Positions 16,049 to 24,900 of a stretch of DNA of 35,016 bases are shown here, in pieces. The notes beneath the pieces are model-generated. The model was not told the origin of the DNA, did no database searches, and saw nothing but the letters and a program-made list of their open reading frames with translations. The DNA is taken from NCBI RefSeq assembly GCF_028416595.1, contig NZ_JAMQKC010000028.1:1-35016 (forward strand). The letters are read 5' to 3'. Source of the DNA: Aquibacillus salsiterrae (GTDB taxonomy: Bacteria; Bacillota; Bacilli; Bacillales; Amphibacillaceae). How positions within the stretch are numbered: the first letter of the stretch is position 1; every line of letters begins with the position of its first letter. The translations under genes were made by a program, and so were the position numbers.

Positions 16049-17170
16049 ATGACTAAAGATAATCAGCAACTGTTATCTTCCTATACACTTCCCAATGGAG
16101 TGGAACTTAAAAATCGAATGGTTATGGCACCGATGACGAACTTTTCGTCTAATCCGGATGGAACGGTGACGGATGCAGAGGTAAACTATTACGCACGCCG
16201 TTCAGCTGGGGTGAGTATGGTTGTTACTGCCTGTACTAATGTTACTCGAAATGGCCAAGGGTTTCCTGGTGAATTTGCTGCCTATAGTGATGACTTCATT
16301 CCTAGTTTAACTCAGTTAGCTACAGCGATTAAAAAGCAAGGTGCGAAAGCGATTCTGCAAATTTTCCATGGCGGTCGGATGTGTCCACCTGATTTAGTCG
16401 ATGGCGACGTCGTTAGCGCAAGTGCAATTCCTGCAGAAGGCGACGACAAACCTATTCCAAGAGCCCTATCGGAAAAAGAGGTCGACGATATGATCGAAGC
16501 CTTTGGTGAAGCAACTCGTCGTGCAATTGAAGCAGGCTATGACGGGGTAGAAATTCATGGAGCAAATACCTACCTAATTCAACAATTTTTCTCACCGCAT
16601 TCCAACCGTAGAGAAGACCGTTTTGGGGGTAGCTTGGAAAAACGGATGACATTTCCGTTAGCCATCGTGGAAAAAGTAAAAAATGTTATAGAAAAATATG
16701 CCAAAGAGTCGTTCATCGTTGGGTACCGTTTTTCACCAGAAGAACCGGAAACACCTGGAATTACGATGGATCAGACCTTGGCTTTCGTAGATAAACTTTC
16801 AGATCAGGGGGTAGACTATTTGCACGTATCGCTTCAAGACTTCCATTCTACGCCTAGAAGAGGTGTGGAAGATTTGGATAAGACACGCATTGACTACTTA
16901 CTTGAAACGATTAATGGTCGTGTACCACTTATTGGAGTAGGGTCTATTTATACAGCGGAAGATGCAAACAGCGCATTCAACACAGGTGTTCCATTATTAG
17001 CATTAGGAAGAGAGCTCATCATTGATCCTGATTGGGTACAAAAAGTAACAGAAGGTAAAGAAGATACAATTGTCACAACGATCAACAAAAACAACCAGGA
17101 ACAACTCGTCATTCCTGATCCATTGTGGAATGCTATTATTAACACACCAGGATGGTTCCCAGGCGTTTAA
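16049..17170 (+). CDS. NAD(P)H-dependent flavin oxidoreductase, Old Yellow Enzyme family (YqiG-like)
   Basis: A 373-residue FMN-dependent ene-reductase that reduces activated C=C bonds, nitro compounds or similar electrophiles. The TIM barrel shows APMTNFSSNPDG near the start and FHGGR at 107-111. The substrate-binding pair is His170/Asn173 in EIHGANTYLIQQFFSPHSNRR, with the family Tyr at 175, and the C-terminal FMN phosphate site is GVGSIYTAED plus LGRELI. Length and the His/Asn pair fit B. subtilis YqiG better than YqjM, which has His/His. The open frame starts at 15995, but the ATG at 16049 is chosen because TTAGGAGGAAAA precedes it, the promoter overlaps the longer version, and the extra 18 residues are unlike the family. 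No functional tie to the divergent lyase operon is evident. Confidence 0.88.
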   Translation: MTKDNQQLLSSYTLPNGVELKNRMVMAPMTNFSSNPDGTVTDAEVNYYARRSAGVSMVVTACTNVTRNGQGFPGEFAAYSDDFIPSLTQLATAIKKQGAKAILQIFHGGRMCPPDLVDGDVVSASAIPAEGDDKPIPRALSEKEVDDMIEAFGEATRRAIEAGYDGVEIHGANTYLIQQFFSPHSNRREDRFGGSLEKRMTFPLAIVEKVKNVIEKYAKESFIVGYRFSPEEPETPGITMDQTLAFVDKLSDQGVDYLHVSLQDFHSTPRRGVEDLDKTRIDYLLETINGRVPLIGVGSIYTAEDANSAFNTGVPLLALGRELIIDPDWVQKVTEGKEDTIVTTINKNNQEQLVIPDPLWNAIINTPGWFPGV

Positions 17171-17173
17171 TGA

Positions 17174-17292
17174 AGAAAAGCGGAAGCGCCTTGGTAGACC
17201 CCGACAAGCTTAAGCAGAAAATCTATGTGTCGCTCTTTGACAAAGATTTTCTGCTTAAGACCTCGAGGGGCTAGGCGCTGAAGCTAGACAAT
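17174..17292 (+). repeat. Palindromic intergenic repeat, complete copy 1
   Basis: It begins GAAAAGCGGAAGCGCCTTG and ends AGGCGCTGAAGCTAGACAAT. The ends are imperfect inverted repeats (AGCGGAAGCGCCT against AGCTTCAGCGCCT). The centre is a second stem, CTTAAGCAGAAAATCT with AGATTTTCTGCTTAAG. It lies 4 bp after the stop of the oxidoreductase gene. Confidence 0.85.
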
Positions 17293-17293
17293 A

Positions 17294-17412
17294 GAAAAGC
17301 GGAAGCGCCTTGCTCACCCCTGAAAAGCGTAAGACAAGCCACGTAATGGCGGTCTTTGCCATGTAGAGGATTGTCTTACGACTCGAAGGGGTAGGCGCTG
17401 AAGCTAGACAAT
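17294..17412 (+). repeat. Palindromic intergenic repeat, complete copy 2
   Basis: The outer arms match copy 1. The central stem has the same architecture but different sequence (CGTAAGACAA with TTGTCTTACG, then ATGGC with GCCAT). It is in direct tandem with copy 1. Different cores with conserved ends suggest selection on ends and foldability. Confidence 0.85.
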
Positions 17413-17413
17413 A

Positions 17414-17447
17414 GAAAAGCGGAAGCGCCTTGGTAGATCCTGTATAT
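17414..17447 (+). repeat. Truncated copy 3 of the palindromic repeat
   Basis: It has the left arm GAAAAGCGGAAGCGCCTTG and the following GTAGA..CC only; homology stops near 17440, just before the MFS gene terminator. Confidence 0.75.
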
Positions 17448-17453
17448 ATTGTT

Positions 17454-17503
17454 AAAAAACCAGGTACTACTTCGCGGACAATTGTCCATGAAGTAGTACC
17501 TGG
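17454..17503 (-). terminator. Terminator of the MFS transporter gene
   Basis: CCAGGTACTACTTC (17460-17473) and GAAGTAGTACCTGG (17490-17503) form a perfect 14-bp stem. The loop contains the palindrome GGACAATTGTCC. On the minus strand TTTTTT follows directly. It starts 6 bp after the transporter stop. It may also weakly stop + strand transcription (TCGCTTT). Confidence 0.93.
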
Positions 17504-17508
17504 TCGCT

Positions 17509-18738
17509 TTATACGCTACTTTTAATTGGTTGTTGCGTATCGTCCACTTTGATTGGCGCTTTCCGGACTAACATAAAATAAGATAAGAAGGCTAATAGGC
17601 TCGCTGAGAAGATAACAATCCCCATTGGAATAGCTGTGTCCTCCCCCGCAATTCCCGCAAGTGGTGCTGCTAAAGATCCGAGCACAAATGGTAAGACCCC
17701 TAATAAGGCTGATGCACTACCAGCAATATGTCCTTTTGTTTCGATAGCCATAGAAAAAGAAGATGTTGCAATGATACTAATCGAAGCAACTAGAAAGAAA
17801 ATAGGAATCGCAACAGCTACTAATGGTGCTTTTAACAGAAGTGCGGTCAATAATAATACCGCAGCAGAATTAGAAATCGCTAGCCCTATCTTTAAAAATG
17901 TCTTCTCAGAAACGATTGATACACGACCAACAACTTGTGTACCGATGATTAACCCAACACCATTTATGCCAAATAAGAAACTAAAAGTCTGCGGTGAGAC
18001 ACCATAAATATTTTGATAAACAAATGGAATACCGGATACATAGGCAAAAATTCCGGCAATCGTAAATCCTTGTGTAAAAGCATAGCCTGAAAATTCACGG
18101 TCCTTTAATAACGAACCAAAATTTCCGACTACTTTTTTGAAATCACTTGGTATTCTTTTTTCCGTTGGTAAAGTTTCCTCAAGCTTCCACGCTACTGTTA
18201 GCGTTAAAATCAAACTTACAGTAGCCAAGACAAGGAATACTACTTTCCAATTGGAAAAGGTAAGAATAGCACCGCCTACTATCGGCGCAACGATCGGTCC
18301 AAGATTTCCAATTAACATCAACGTTGCAAAAAACTTCGTTAATTCCCGTCCACTGTAGACATCACGAACGACTGCTCTTGAAATAACAAGTCCACCAGCA
18401 GCAGCAAAGCCTTGGATGAAACGTGCAACAATTAATGTATAGATATTAGGTGCAATCGCACAAATTAACGAGGATAGTAAATATAAGCTAAGAAAAATAA
18501 TTAATGGTTTACGGCGACCTTGCACATCACTCATTGGGCCGATAATTAACTGCCCTATGCCTAGTCCTAACAAGGTAGTAGTCAAACTTATTTGCACTAA
18601 AGAAGCATTTGTACCAAAGTCTTCTACAATTGTTGGAAATGAAGGTAAGTACATATCAATTGTGAACGGACCTAATAAAGAAAGTGATCCCAATAGAAAA
18701 GCGAGCTGTAACCGTTTTGTTTTTGTCAATGTATCCAA
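17509..18738 (-). CDS. MFS drug:proton antiporter, Bcr/CflA family
   Basis: A 12-segment major facilitator that likely expels drugs or metabolites in exchange for protons. The segment PFTIDMYLPSFPTIVEDF in the first membrane helix region, the loop GPMSDVQGRRKPL (motif A) and RFIQGFAAAGGLVISRAVVRD (motifs B and C region) are the usual Bcr/CflA hallmarks. The substrate is unknown. A GTG at 18748-18750 opens the longest frame (413 residues), but it overlaps the AAAGGTG site. The TTG at 18736-18738, nine bases after that site, gives 409 residues and is preferred. The gene is monocistronic, with a terminator immediately downstream. Confidence 0.87.
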   Translation of the reverse strand: MDTLTKTKRLQLAFLLGSLSLLGPFTIDMYLPSFPTIVEDFGTNASLVQISLTTTLLGLGIGQLIIGPMSDVQGRRKPLIIFLSLYLLSSLICAIAPNIYTLIVARFIQGFAAAGGLVISRAVVRDVYSGRELTKFFATLMLIGNLGPIVAPIVGGAILTFSNWKVVFLVLATVSLILTLTVAWKLEETLPTEKRIPSDFKKVVGNFGSLLKDREFSGYAFTQGFTIAGIFAYVSGIPFVYQNIYGVSPQTFSFLFGINGVGLIIGTQVVGRVSIVSEKTFLKIGLAISNSAAVLLLTALLLKAPLVAVAIPIFFLVASISIIATSSFSMAIETKGHIAGSASALLGVLPFVLGSLAAPLAGIAGEDTAIPMGIVIFSASLLAFLSYFMLVRKAPIKVDDTQQPIKSSV

Positions 18739-18750
18739 AATATCTAACAC

Positions 18751-19066
18751 CTTTCAACATATAATTTGTGATCAACTAAGAATTGGAGACTAGCTAATTA
18801 GCTTAAATAAATTTATTAGAGGTTGAACGAAAATATAACTAATATTGTTTACCTTTAACAGTGTATAACTTTAGCGAAGATTTTTCACTAATTTTATGAT
18901 AAAACGATAATAATCTTTACAAAAAGGTACCAGGGCCTATCTATGGACATTTGCCCACAGGTAGTTCCTGGTACCTTGCTCAACAATGAATTATTTACTT
19001 TGGTTTATCAAACATGAGGACTGTACCTATTGAATGCAAAGTTCAACAAAAGGATGGAACGTATTC
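18751..19066. other. Intergenic stretch between the MFS gene and the YjcZ-like gene
   Basis: No gene is visible. It contains the upstream region of the MFS gene and the terminator of the YjcZ-like gene at 18921-18977. Confidence 0.6.
18921..18977 (-). terminator. Long hairpin terminator, probably of the YjcZ-like gene
   Basis: AAGGTACCAGG (18924-18934) and CCTGGTACCTT (18967-18977) form a perfect 11-bp stem with further inner pairing, and the loop contains ATGGACATTTG. On the minus strand it ends in a T run. It is about 90 bp after the YjcZ-like stop, and no other minus-strand gene lies between. Confidence 0.75.
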
Positions 19067-19189
19067 TTAATAGCCATAACCGCCACCGAATGACGGATAG
19101 ATAAAGATTAGTAAAATGAACAATACAACTAATAGGATGAATCCTCCACCATGGCCTGCAGCGCCGAATCCACCGTAACCTGCGCCCAT
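19067..19189 (-). CDS. YjcZ-family small sporulation membrane protein
   Basis: A 40-residue protein too short for ordinary gene calling. It begins MGAGYGGFGAAGHGGGF, continues with one strongly hydrophobic helix of about 17 residues (ILLVVLFILLIFIYPS) and ends in GGGYGY. A Gly/Tyr-rich head, a single membrane helix and a Gly/Tyr tail are the typical build of the YjcZ family, many members of which are made during sporulation in Bacillus. The site AAGGAGGTG precedes the ATG by six bases, which strongly supports translation. No partner gene lies next to it. The exact role of the family is not known. Confidence 0.85.
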   Translation of the reverse strand: MGAGYGGFGAAGHGGGFILLVVLFILLIFIYPSFGGGYGY

Positions 19190-19385
19190 GATAACACCTC
19201 CTTAATTAACCTAATAGTACAATATGTAATTCATATCGTTTTGTTACGGACAACTACCTAGATTTTGCAACTATTAGTTTTATTAATTTTTTGTTAATGA
19301 TAAGAAGGTTTCAGGTGCCACAATTAGACAAATGTCTTGTTCATCGTTCCTTCTATGATAAAATAACCTAATTATCCGTGATGAA

Positions 19386-19414
19386 TTGATAAATTAGATT
19401 AAATTCGTTATAAT
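19386..19414 (+). promoter_or_regulatory. Sigma-A promoter of the S1-domain gene
   Basis: TTGATA (19386-19391) and TATAAT (19409-19414) are separated by 17 bp and lie 35 bp before the TTG start. It is a near-consensus vegetative promoter. Confidence 0.8.
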
Positions 19415-19448
19415 TAATTGGCCTTAAAATAATTGAGGGGGAAATTTT

Positions 19449-19889
19449 TTGTCAGTTGAAGTAGGAAGTAAATTAAAAGGTAAAGTAACCGGCATTACAA
19501 ATTTTGGTGCATTTGTAGAACTACCTGGAGGATCAACGGGCCTTATTCATATTAGTGAAGTGGCTGATAGTTATGTCAAAGATGTGAATGACCACCTAAG
19601 CGTCGGTGATGAAGTGGAAGTGAAAGTGATTAGTGTCAAGGACGGTAAGACTTCCTTGTCAATTAAGCAAACGGTAGAAAAGCCACAGGGTCAAACCAAT
19701 TCAGAGTTCAAACGCCAACCGCGTCAGGGTAGAGATAACAAAGATTTCCGTAAAAAAGGAAATTTCAAGCCAAAGGAATCATTTGAAGATAAAATGGCTA
19801 AGTTTCTAAAGAACAGTGAAGAAAACCTTTCACAACTAAAACGCAGCACTGAATCAAAAAGAGGCGGCAGAGGCGGTAGACGCGGATAG
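19449..19889 (+). CDS. S1 RNA-binding domain protein, YabR-like
   Basis: A 146-residue protein with one N-terminal S1 (OB-fold) domain at about residues 1-75. It has the typical GKVTGITNFGAFVEL, GLIHISEVA, VGDEVEVKVISV and KTSLSIK elements. A basic, Gly/Arg-rich tail follows (residues 80-146, ending GGRGGRRG) and probably adds non-specific RNA contacts. It resembles B. subtilis YabR and more distantly YugI (general stress protein 13); the wording of the domain is closer to YabR, but the divIC context of YabR is absent, so no symbol is given. The TTG start at 19449 is supported by GAGGGGG eight bases upstream. It is monocistronic, with a strong promoter and terminator. Confidence 0.88.
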   Translation: MSVEVGSKLKGKVTGITNFGAFVELPGGSTGLIHISEVADSYVKDVNDHLSVGDEVEVKVISVKDGKTSLSIKQTVEKPQGQTNSEFKRQPRQGRDNKDFRKKGNFKPKESFEDKMAKFLKNSEENLSQLKRSTESKRGGRGGRRG

Positions 19890-19918
19890 CTGTTTACACG
19901 ATATAACATACGAAAAAC

Positions 19919-19974
19919 AGGGAACAGAACTCATTAATGGACATCTTCCATAAGAGCTCTGTTCCCTTTGTTTT
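19919..19974 (+). terminator. Terminator of the S1-domain gene
   Basis: AGGGAACAGAACTC (19919-19932) and GAGCTCTGTTCCCT (19954-19967) form a 14-bp stem with one mismatch, followed by TTTGTTTT. The 21-nt loop contains ATGGACAT, a motif shared with two other terminators in the window. Confidence 0.9.
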
Positions 19975-20021
19975 AATAACAAAAGCGCAAGTCAGATATT
20001 CTCCAACTTGGGTTGGAGTTC

Positions 20022-20560
20022 GCTTGATTTTAGCTTTATCTGTCCGAATTGAGGCTTGATTCGGACTCTGTTCGCTTGATTTTAGCTTTCTCTGTCCGAA
20101 TTGGGGCTTGATTCGGACTCTGTTCGCTTGATTTTAGCTTTCTCTGTCCGAATTGAGGCTTGATTCGGACTCCGTTCGCGTGATTTTAGCTTTCTCTGTC
20201 CGAATTGGGGCTTGATTCGGACTCTGTTCGCTTGATTTTAGCTTTCTCTGTCCGAATTGAGGCTGGATTCGGACTCTGTTCGCTTGATTTTAGCTTTCTC
20301 TGTCCGAATTGGGGCTTGATTCGGACTCTGTTCGCTTGATTTTAGCTTTATCTGTCCGAATTGAGGCTTGATTCGGACTCTGTTCGCTTGATTTTAGCTT
20401 TCTCTGTCCGAATTGAGGCTTGATTCGGACTCTGTTCACCCCATTTTACAACTTCTCTGTCCGAATTGATGCTTGATTCGGACTCTGTTCACCCCATTTT
20501 ACAACTCCTCTGTCCGAATTCAACCTTAATTTTAAATTCGGTCTCAAACTTGGAGTAATT
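20022..20560. repeat. Tandem array of ten 52-bp hairpin units
   Basis: TGTCCGAATT recurs at 20041, 20093, 20145, 20197 and on to 20509 with a strict 52-bp period. A unit reads TCGCTTGATTTTAGCTTTCT, then CTGTCCGAATTGAGGCTTGA, then TTCGGACTCTGT. GTCCGAAT and ATTCGGAC within each unit form an 8-bp stem with a 9-nt loop that alternates between GAGG and GGGG versions. The linker changes in the last two or three units (CACCCCATTTTACAACT), and the final unit is degenerate, with a different loop. It fills the space between the converging S1 gene and jetD. Because 52 is not a multiple of three and no long frame crosses it, it is not coding. The function is unknown. Confidence 0.93.
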
Positions 20561-20620
20561 CATCAGTTATGCTTGGCATGATACTTCAACTTCAACAAGA
20601 TAGGACCTAGAATTCTCGGG

Positions 20621-21895
20621 TTAGAGTTGACATTTTAACTCGTCAAGCATCTCCGTCACGAGCGCTTCCTGATAGGCTGCCTTTCTGTTATGTTTCATTG
20701 TTGCAATCACGGCAGACAACTCGTTTGTCCCGATAGAATCAAGCTTCGACAATCGCTCACTAGAAAGCACCATCTCTGAAACTGACGCCTCGTAATCTTT
20801 CACACTCATTTTCCACAAATGAACATGGTTTGGATAACGCTCGAGCAACCGTGCAGCCATCCCTACACCTTCTGGGTCTAAATCACCTGCATAATGTAAC
20901 TCACAACCTTCTTGCACAAGTAAATCCATTAACAATAAAGCAGCCAATTTGAACTGACCGTGTGTACATAGTAATGGCACATGGGGTAACTCATCTAATA
21001 GGCTAGAGTACACTCCAGAATTTTCAACAATCCACACCTTCTGTCCACTAAAAGGATAAACACGCTTCAAAGTAACTATTTCTCTTAAGGGAATATTCAT
21101 CACGCTATGGGATTTTGCCGCTTCACCCCACATCGAATGAACACCTCGGTCTGTTTCAGCAATTAGGTTCGCACCAGTTACATAATTGGTAATGTCATCC
21201 CTCATGATTCGATAAGTTAGTAGTAAATCATTCGTTCCTTCACTGTCAGTGGGAACGACCACTTTCTCATCCCCCGCCCGATGAACCGATAATAGGTGAA
21301 CTAACAATCTGCCTAAGATCGTATTTAAATCAAACGCGTGTGGATTTCGGGTAATTCGTTGACTTAACATTGGTAACCGTTCATACGTTACCGGCAAGTG
21401 ATTAAAAGCTTTACTTAGACAATGAACAGCCGCTTCGAATCCGGCAGGGTCCTCCTCAATATATCGATAAATCCAATACGTATCCGCACTTTTCTGACGT
21501 AAATAACGAAACCAAAATCGAAGGGCAGTTACGTCATTTTCGAGCTTGACCAAAAACGTCCCCATTTGTTGCTCTTTCCTTTGTTTTGCTTCTTTTTTAG
21601 AAATTAAAGGTGCATTAAAATATGCTTCTAATAACTGATGTAGCCCAATCCCCTCAAACTTAGTCCGCTGCAACTGGACATCAAACTGCTCTAACGATAC
21701 TTTCCCCTTCTCCTTTAATTCCAATGGGGTAAGCCCAAAAAAGGATGCGACAGAGGCTAACTCATCGTCAGAAAAACCTGCTAATTTAACGGTTCCACCA
21801 ATTCTGCCAATCGATTCATACTTCTTTTTAAATAGAGTAAAAAGGTGAAGATAGCCTGCATCGCCTTTAAAATACGTTAACGCTTCGTTTATCAT
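20621..21895 (-). CDS. jetD: Wadjet nuclease subunit JetD (TIGR02679, DUF3323/DUF2399)
   Basis: JetD is the DNA-cutting subunit of the Wadjet anti-plasmid system. The C-terminal part is a Toprim fold of the topoisomerase VI type: the catalytic Glu is residue 291 in KVWIVENSGV, and the metal-binding Asp pair is 338 and 340 in YAGDLDPEG. The N-terminal half (about residues 1-250) matches the TIGR02679/DUF3323 architecture expected of the type II locus. At 424 residues it is full length for the family. It is last of four genes and is separated from jetC by a 74-bp gap, the only real gap in the operon, with a weak GATAGGTGA site. The tandem hairpin array starts just beyond its stop. Confidence 0.9.
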   Translation of the reverse strand: MINEALTYFKGDAGYLHLFTLFKKKYESIGRIGGTVKLAGFSDDELASVASFFGLTPLELKEKGKVSLEQFDVQLQRTKFEGIGLHQLLEAYFNAPLISKKEAKQRKEQQMGTFLVKLENDVTALRFWFRYLRQKSADTYWIYRYIEEDPAGFEAAVHCLSKAFNHLPVTYERLPMLSQRITRNPHAFDLNTILGRLLVHLLSVHRAGDEKVVVPTDSEGTNDLLLTYRIMRDDITNYVTGANLIAETDRGVHSMWGEAAKSHSVMNIPLREIVTLKRVYPFSGQKVWIVENSGVYSSLLDELPHVPLLCTHGQFKLAALLLMDLLVQEGCELHYAGDLDPEGVGMAARLLERYPNHVHLWKMSVKDYEASVSEMVLSSERLSKLDSIGTNELSAVIATMKHNRKAAYQEALVTEMLDELKCQL

Positions 21896-21969
21896 TCTAT
21901 CACCTATCCAGTGACTAAATTATCTTGTTGATATAACTACTATTTTTACAATTTCCTGATTCGCTGCCA

Positions 21970-24900
21970 TCAGATTAACGTTTCATCTTCTTGTTCGATT
22001 GGTGTTTCAAATGCTAATTTTTCCCCGTCCCAGTAGTATTTGATCACACTGACAAAGTCAGCATTTTTCGGCCGAACTAACTCACAAATGGACAGACTAC
22101 TAATCGTATCATAATCACCCCAAAGCACCTGGGAATTCATCATATAATTAAAGCCTAATTGCTCAACAATCTCAAACATCTCGCGAATATTGTTTTCATC
22201 GACACCAGCAAAGGCCTCATCCAATGAAATAATATACGGAGCATGTGCTTCGGCTTCTTTGTAGCGGGAATAGCATGCCGTGAACAATGGAATATACATC
22301 GCCATCGCTTTTTCCCCGCCACTAAATTTATAAAATTGATTGTTTGTTAGCTCACGTCTTGATTCCCCTTCGCGCCTGAAATACAAGACAAATGAAAACC
22401 ACTTACGATAGTCTAGTACCTCTTTTAACACTTGCAACAAGGTTTGCGTTTCACTCGCGCTTCCTATCAAGTCTTTTGCTTTCGCTATTTTAGACCGAAA
22501 GTGCATCGTAATTTTCTCTAAATCTTCTTCCTTTAACAGTTTAGCATCCTGCCTTAGAAGCTGCACTAAGTCGACCGTGTCAAGCTCTGACTCTGTATCA
22601 GCTGTTCTTGGCTTCCACCTAATGGAAAAAGATAAGCCGGATGAAGTGTCTCGCGTTTCCATTAAATGCTTCATTTCGTTAACCCATTGCTCGGCTCGTC
22701 TTATCCGAGCTCGAAGTTTTTGACCAACCGAATGAAATAAAATTTCTTCATATAATGCTTTATCTTGTTCATCTAATAGACTTTCCTGCCTAGCTTGGTC
22801 GAGCTCCAACTGTTGCTGGACTGTATAAGGACTAACCTGTTTGCCTTGGTAATCCAATTCAATCAAACGACGGGTCGCTTTTCCCTTCCACTTTTCAACA
22901 TGTGGAAGTTCCTCTTCGCCTACACCATTATTCATCCAATCCGGTACATCAACAGAGACACTAAATTCATTCATGCGATATTCCATCAAATCCGTTTGTT
23001 GCTTATAAAATTCCTGGGTAAGCTGACCGAGTAATTTACTACCGTCTTTTTCTTTTAAAATATCTCCGTATTGCTTAACAACTTCCTGAGCTGTGCTTGT
23101 AAGTTCTTCTTTCTCTACATCGACGAACCTGCGCGCAAGCTCTTTCTCAAACGACTGTCCCCATGCATCCATCATATTTATCCAAAAATCCACTTCCACT
23201 TGCTTAGCTACTACCTTTTCAGCAACATGCGATAGTTCCGTTTCTTTCCGCGGTTTCGTTGTTACTTTATCAGTTAAGTTTGCTTCTAAAAACTTTAACT
23301 TTGTTTGAACCTCTTCAATTTGTTTCCGGATATCAGCAACACCTTGTTGCTCTAATTGCAATTCAATTTGCTCCAAATTCTGCTGAATGGCTTTGATACG
23401 ATCTGTTGCTACATTGATTTCACCTTTTAACTCATCCATCCCCTCCATCAATTCTTCTAATTGGCGAGTGACATCATCAAGGCGTGTAATATTATGGACA
23501 TATTTAATATGTTGCTTTTCTAAATCGGATAAATCTTTGTCATATCTTTTCATAACGACAATGGCTGCTTGGTAGGCAGGTAGTTTTCTTTCAATATTAA
23601 ATGTTCTTGTTTTCTCGTCCATCGATGCTTTGATTTCTGAATATTGCCGATGAATCTCCTTTAACTGAGCAGTCAAGGTTTGCAGCCTGCTTTTATGCTG
23701 TTCGATTTGGAAACGAGCTTGTTTAATATGATGAAAGCTCTCCTGTAGATCGGTATCATTCGGAAACTGACTGAACCTTCTATTTGCCTCAGTTATCGCA
23801 TCATGGACTGTGTCAATCTCATCGGTAATTACTTTTTTGTCGCCTTGTAAACTTTCAATTTCTGCTTGAAGCAATTGAATTTGTTCTTCTCTAAATCTCT
23901 TTCTTGCCGTTCTTCCGATATAGCGAACATTATCAACAGGAACAGCATGTCCCTTCATTAGGCCGATGGAATAGTTTCCTGTTTCACTAATTGAAAAACT
24001 AGATTCCTCATCTTCTCCGATCATGATACTTCTTAACACATCATCGACCGCAGTAGCTGAAATGAGACTAGAGTCGTCGACGTCTGGTTGCAAATAATCC
24101 GCTAACGTAAAAGCCATCATATTCGGCGCTGGAGTGAACACGCGGTCATGCATAATTGCAACATTCTCCTCGGTAATCAACGCGTCTAACATCCCACTAT
24201 CAAGAACAGCTGCCTCTATCCGTTTTTGAACATCAAGTTCGACATGGTCTTGAAACTCGACAGCTGCATAAAATGGGACATAGGCTACACCGTTGTCTGT
24301 TAACTGCTTTCTTGCTAGTTTCGTCTCTGGATGAATATCTGGTTCTGGGTCCTTTTTCATCTTCCACTCTTGTAAGTCTTGCTGCTTTTCCTCAATTTGG
24401 GCTATCACTTGATTCCGATCAAATTCCAACTGTGATAACGTTTGACGCTTCTGTTGCTCAAACGCAAACACAGCCTGTCGAAATGGCTGCTTCACCTGTT
24501 CAAATGAATTCGGTTCATAAAGAAAACCAATTGCTCTTGACGCTTCCTGAATCGCATCCTCACTCACCTTTAACCACGGTGTATCACTTAACCAGTTGTA
24601 TATTTCATCAAGCTTCTTCGCTTTATCCTCTTCAAACAGCTTTGACCACTCTTGTTCTTGATACGTGACATCATCTAGTTGTTTTGTTTCTGCGGCCAAT
24701 TCTTTATCTTTTTCTTGGTATTTATCCTTCAATGATTCATACTGTCGCATTTCGACTTCGATTGCTTCAAGATCGTTTAAATGGCTATTTGTTTCCTTTT
24801 GCCATACGGAAAAATCAAAGGTATCCTGAGCACTCCGCTCAAAATCTTGGCGGTTCAGTTGATGGGTTTGGCCAAACGATGCCTCCTCTGCGTCATTTTC

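Noticed and set aside
20022-20560. CRISPR array
   Set aside because: The whole 52-bp unit is conserved, there are no unique spacers and no cas genes nearby; it is a tandem minisatellite.
24273-24668. 131-residue + strand frame inside jetC
   Set aside because: Shadow frame opposite a well-supported gene, without ribosome binding site or recognisable protein pattern. The same applies to other long antisense frames, for example at 10273-10665 and 33270-33650.
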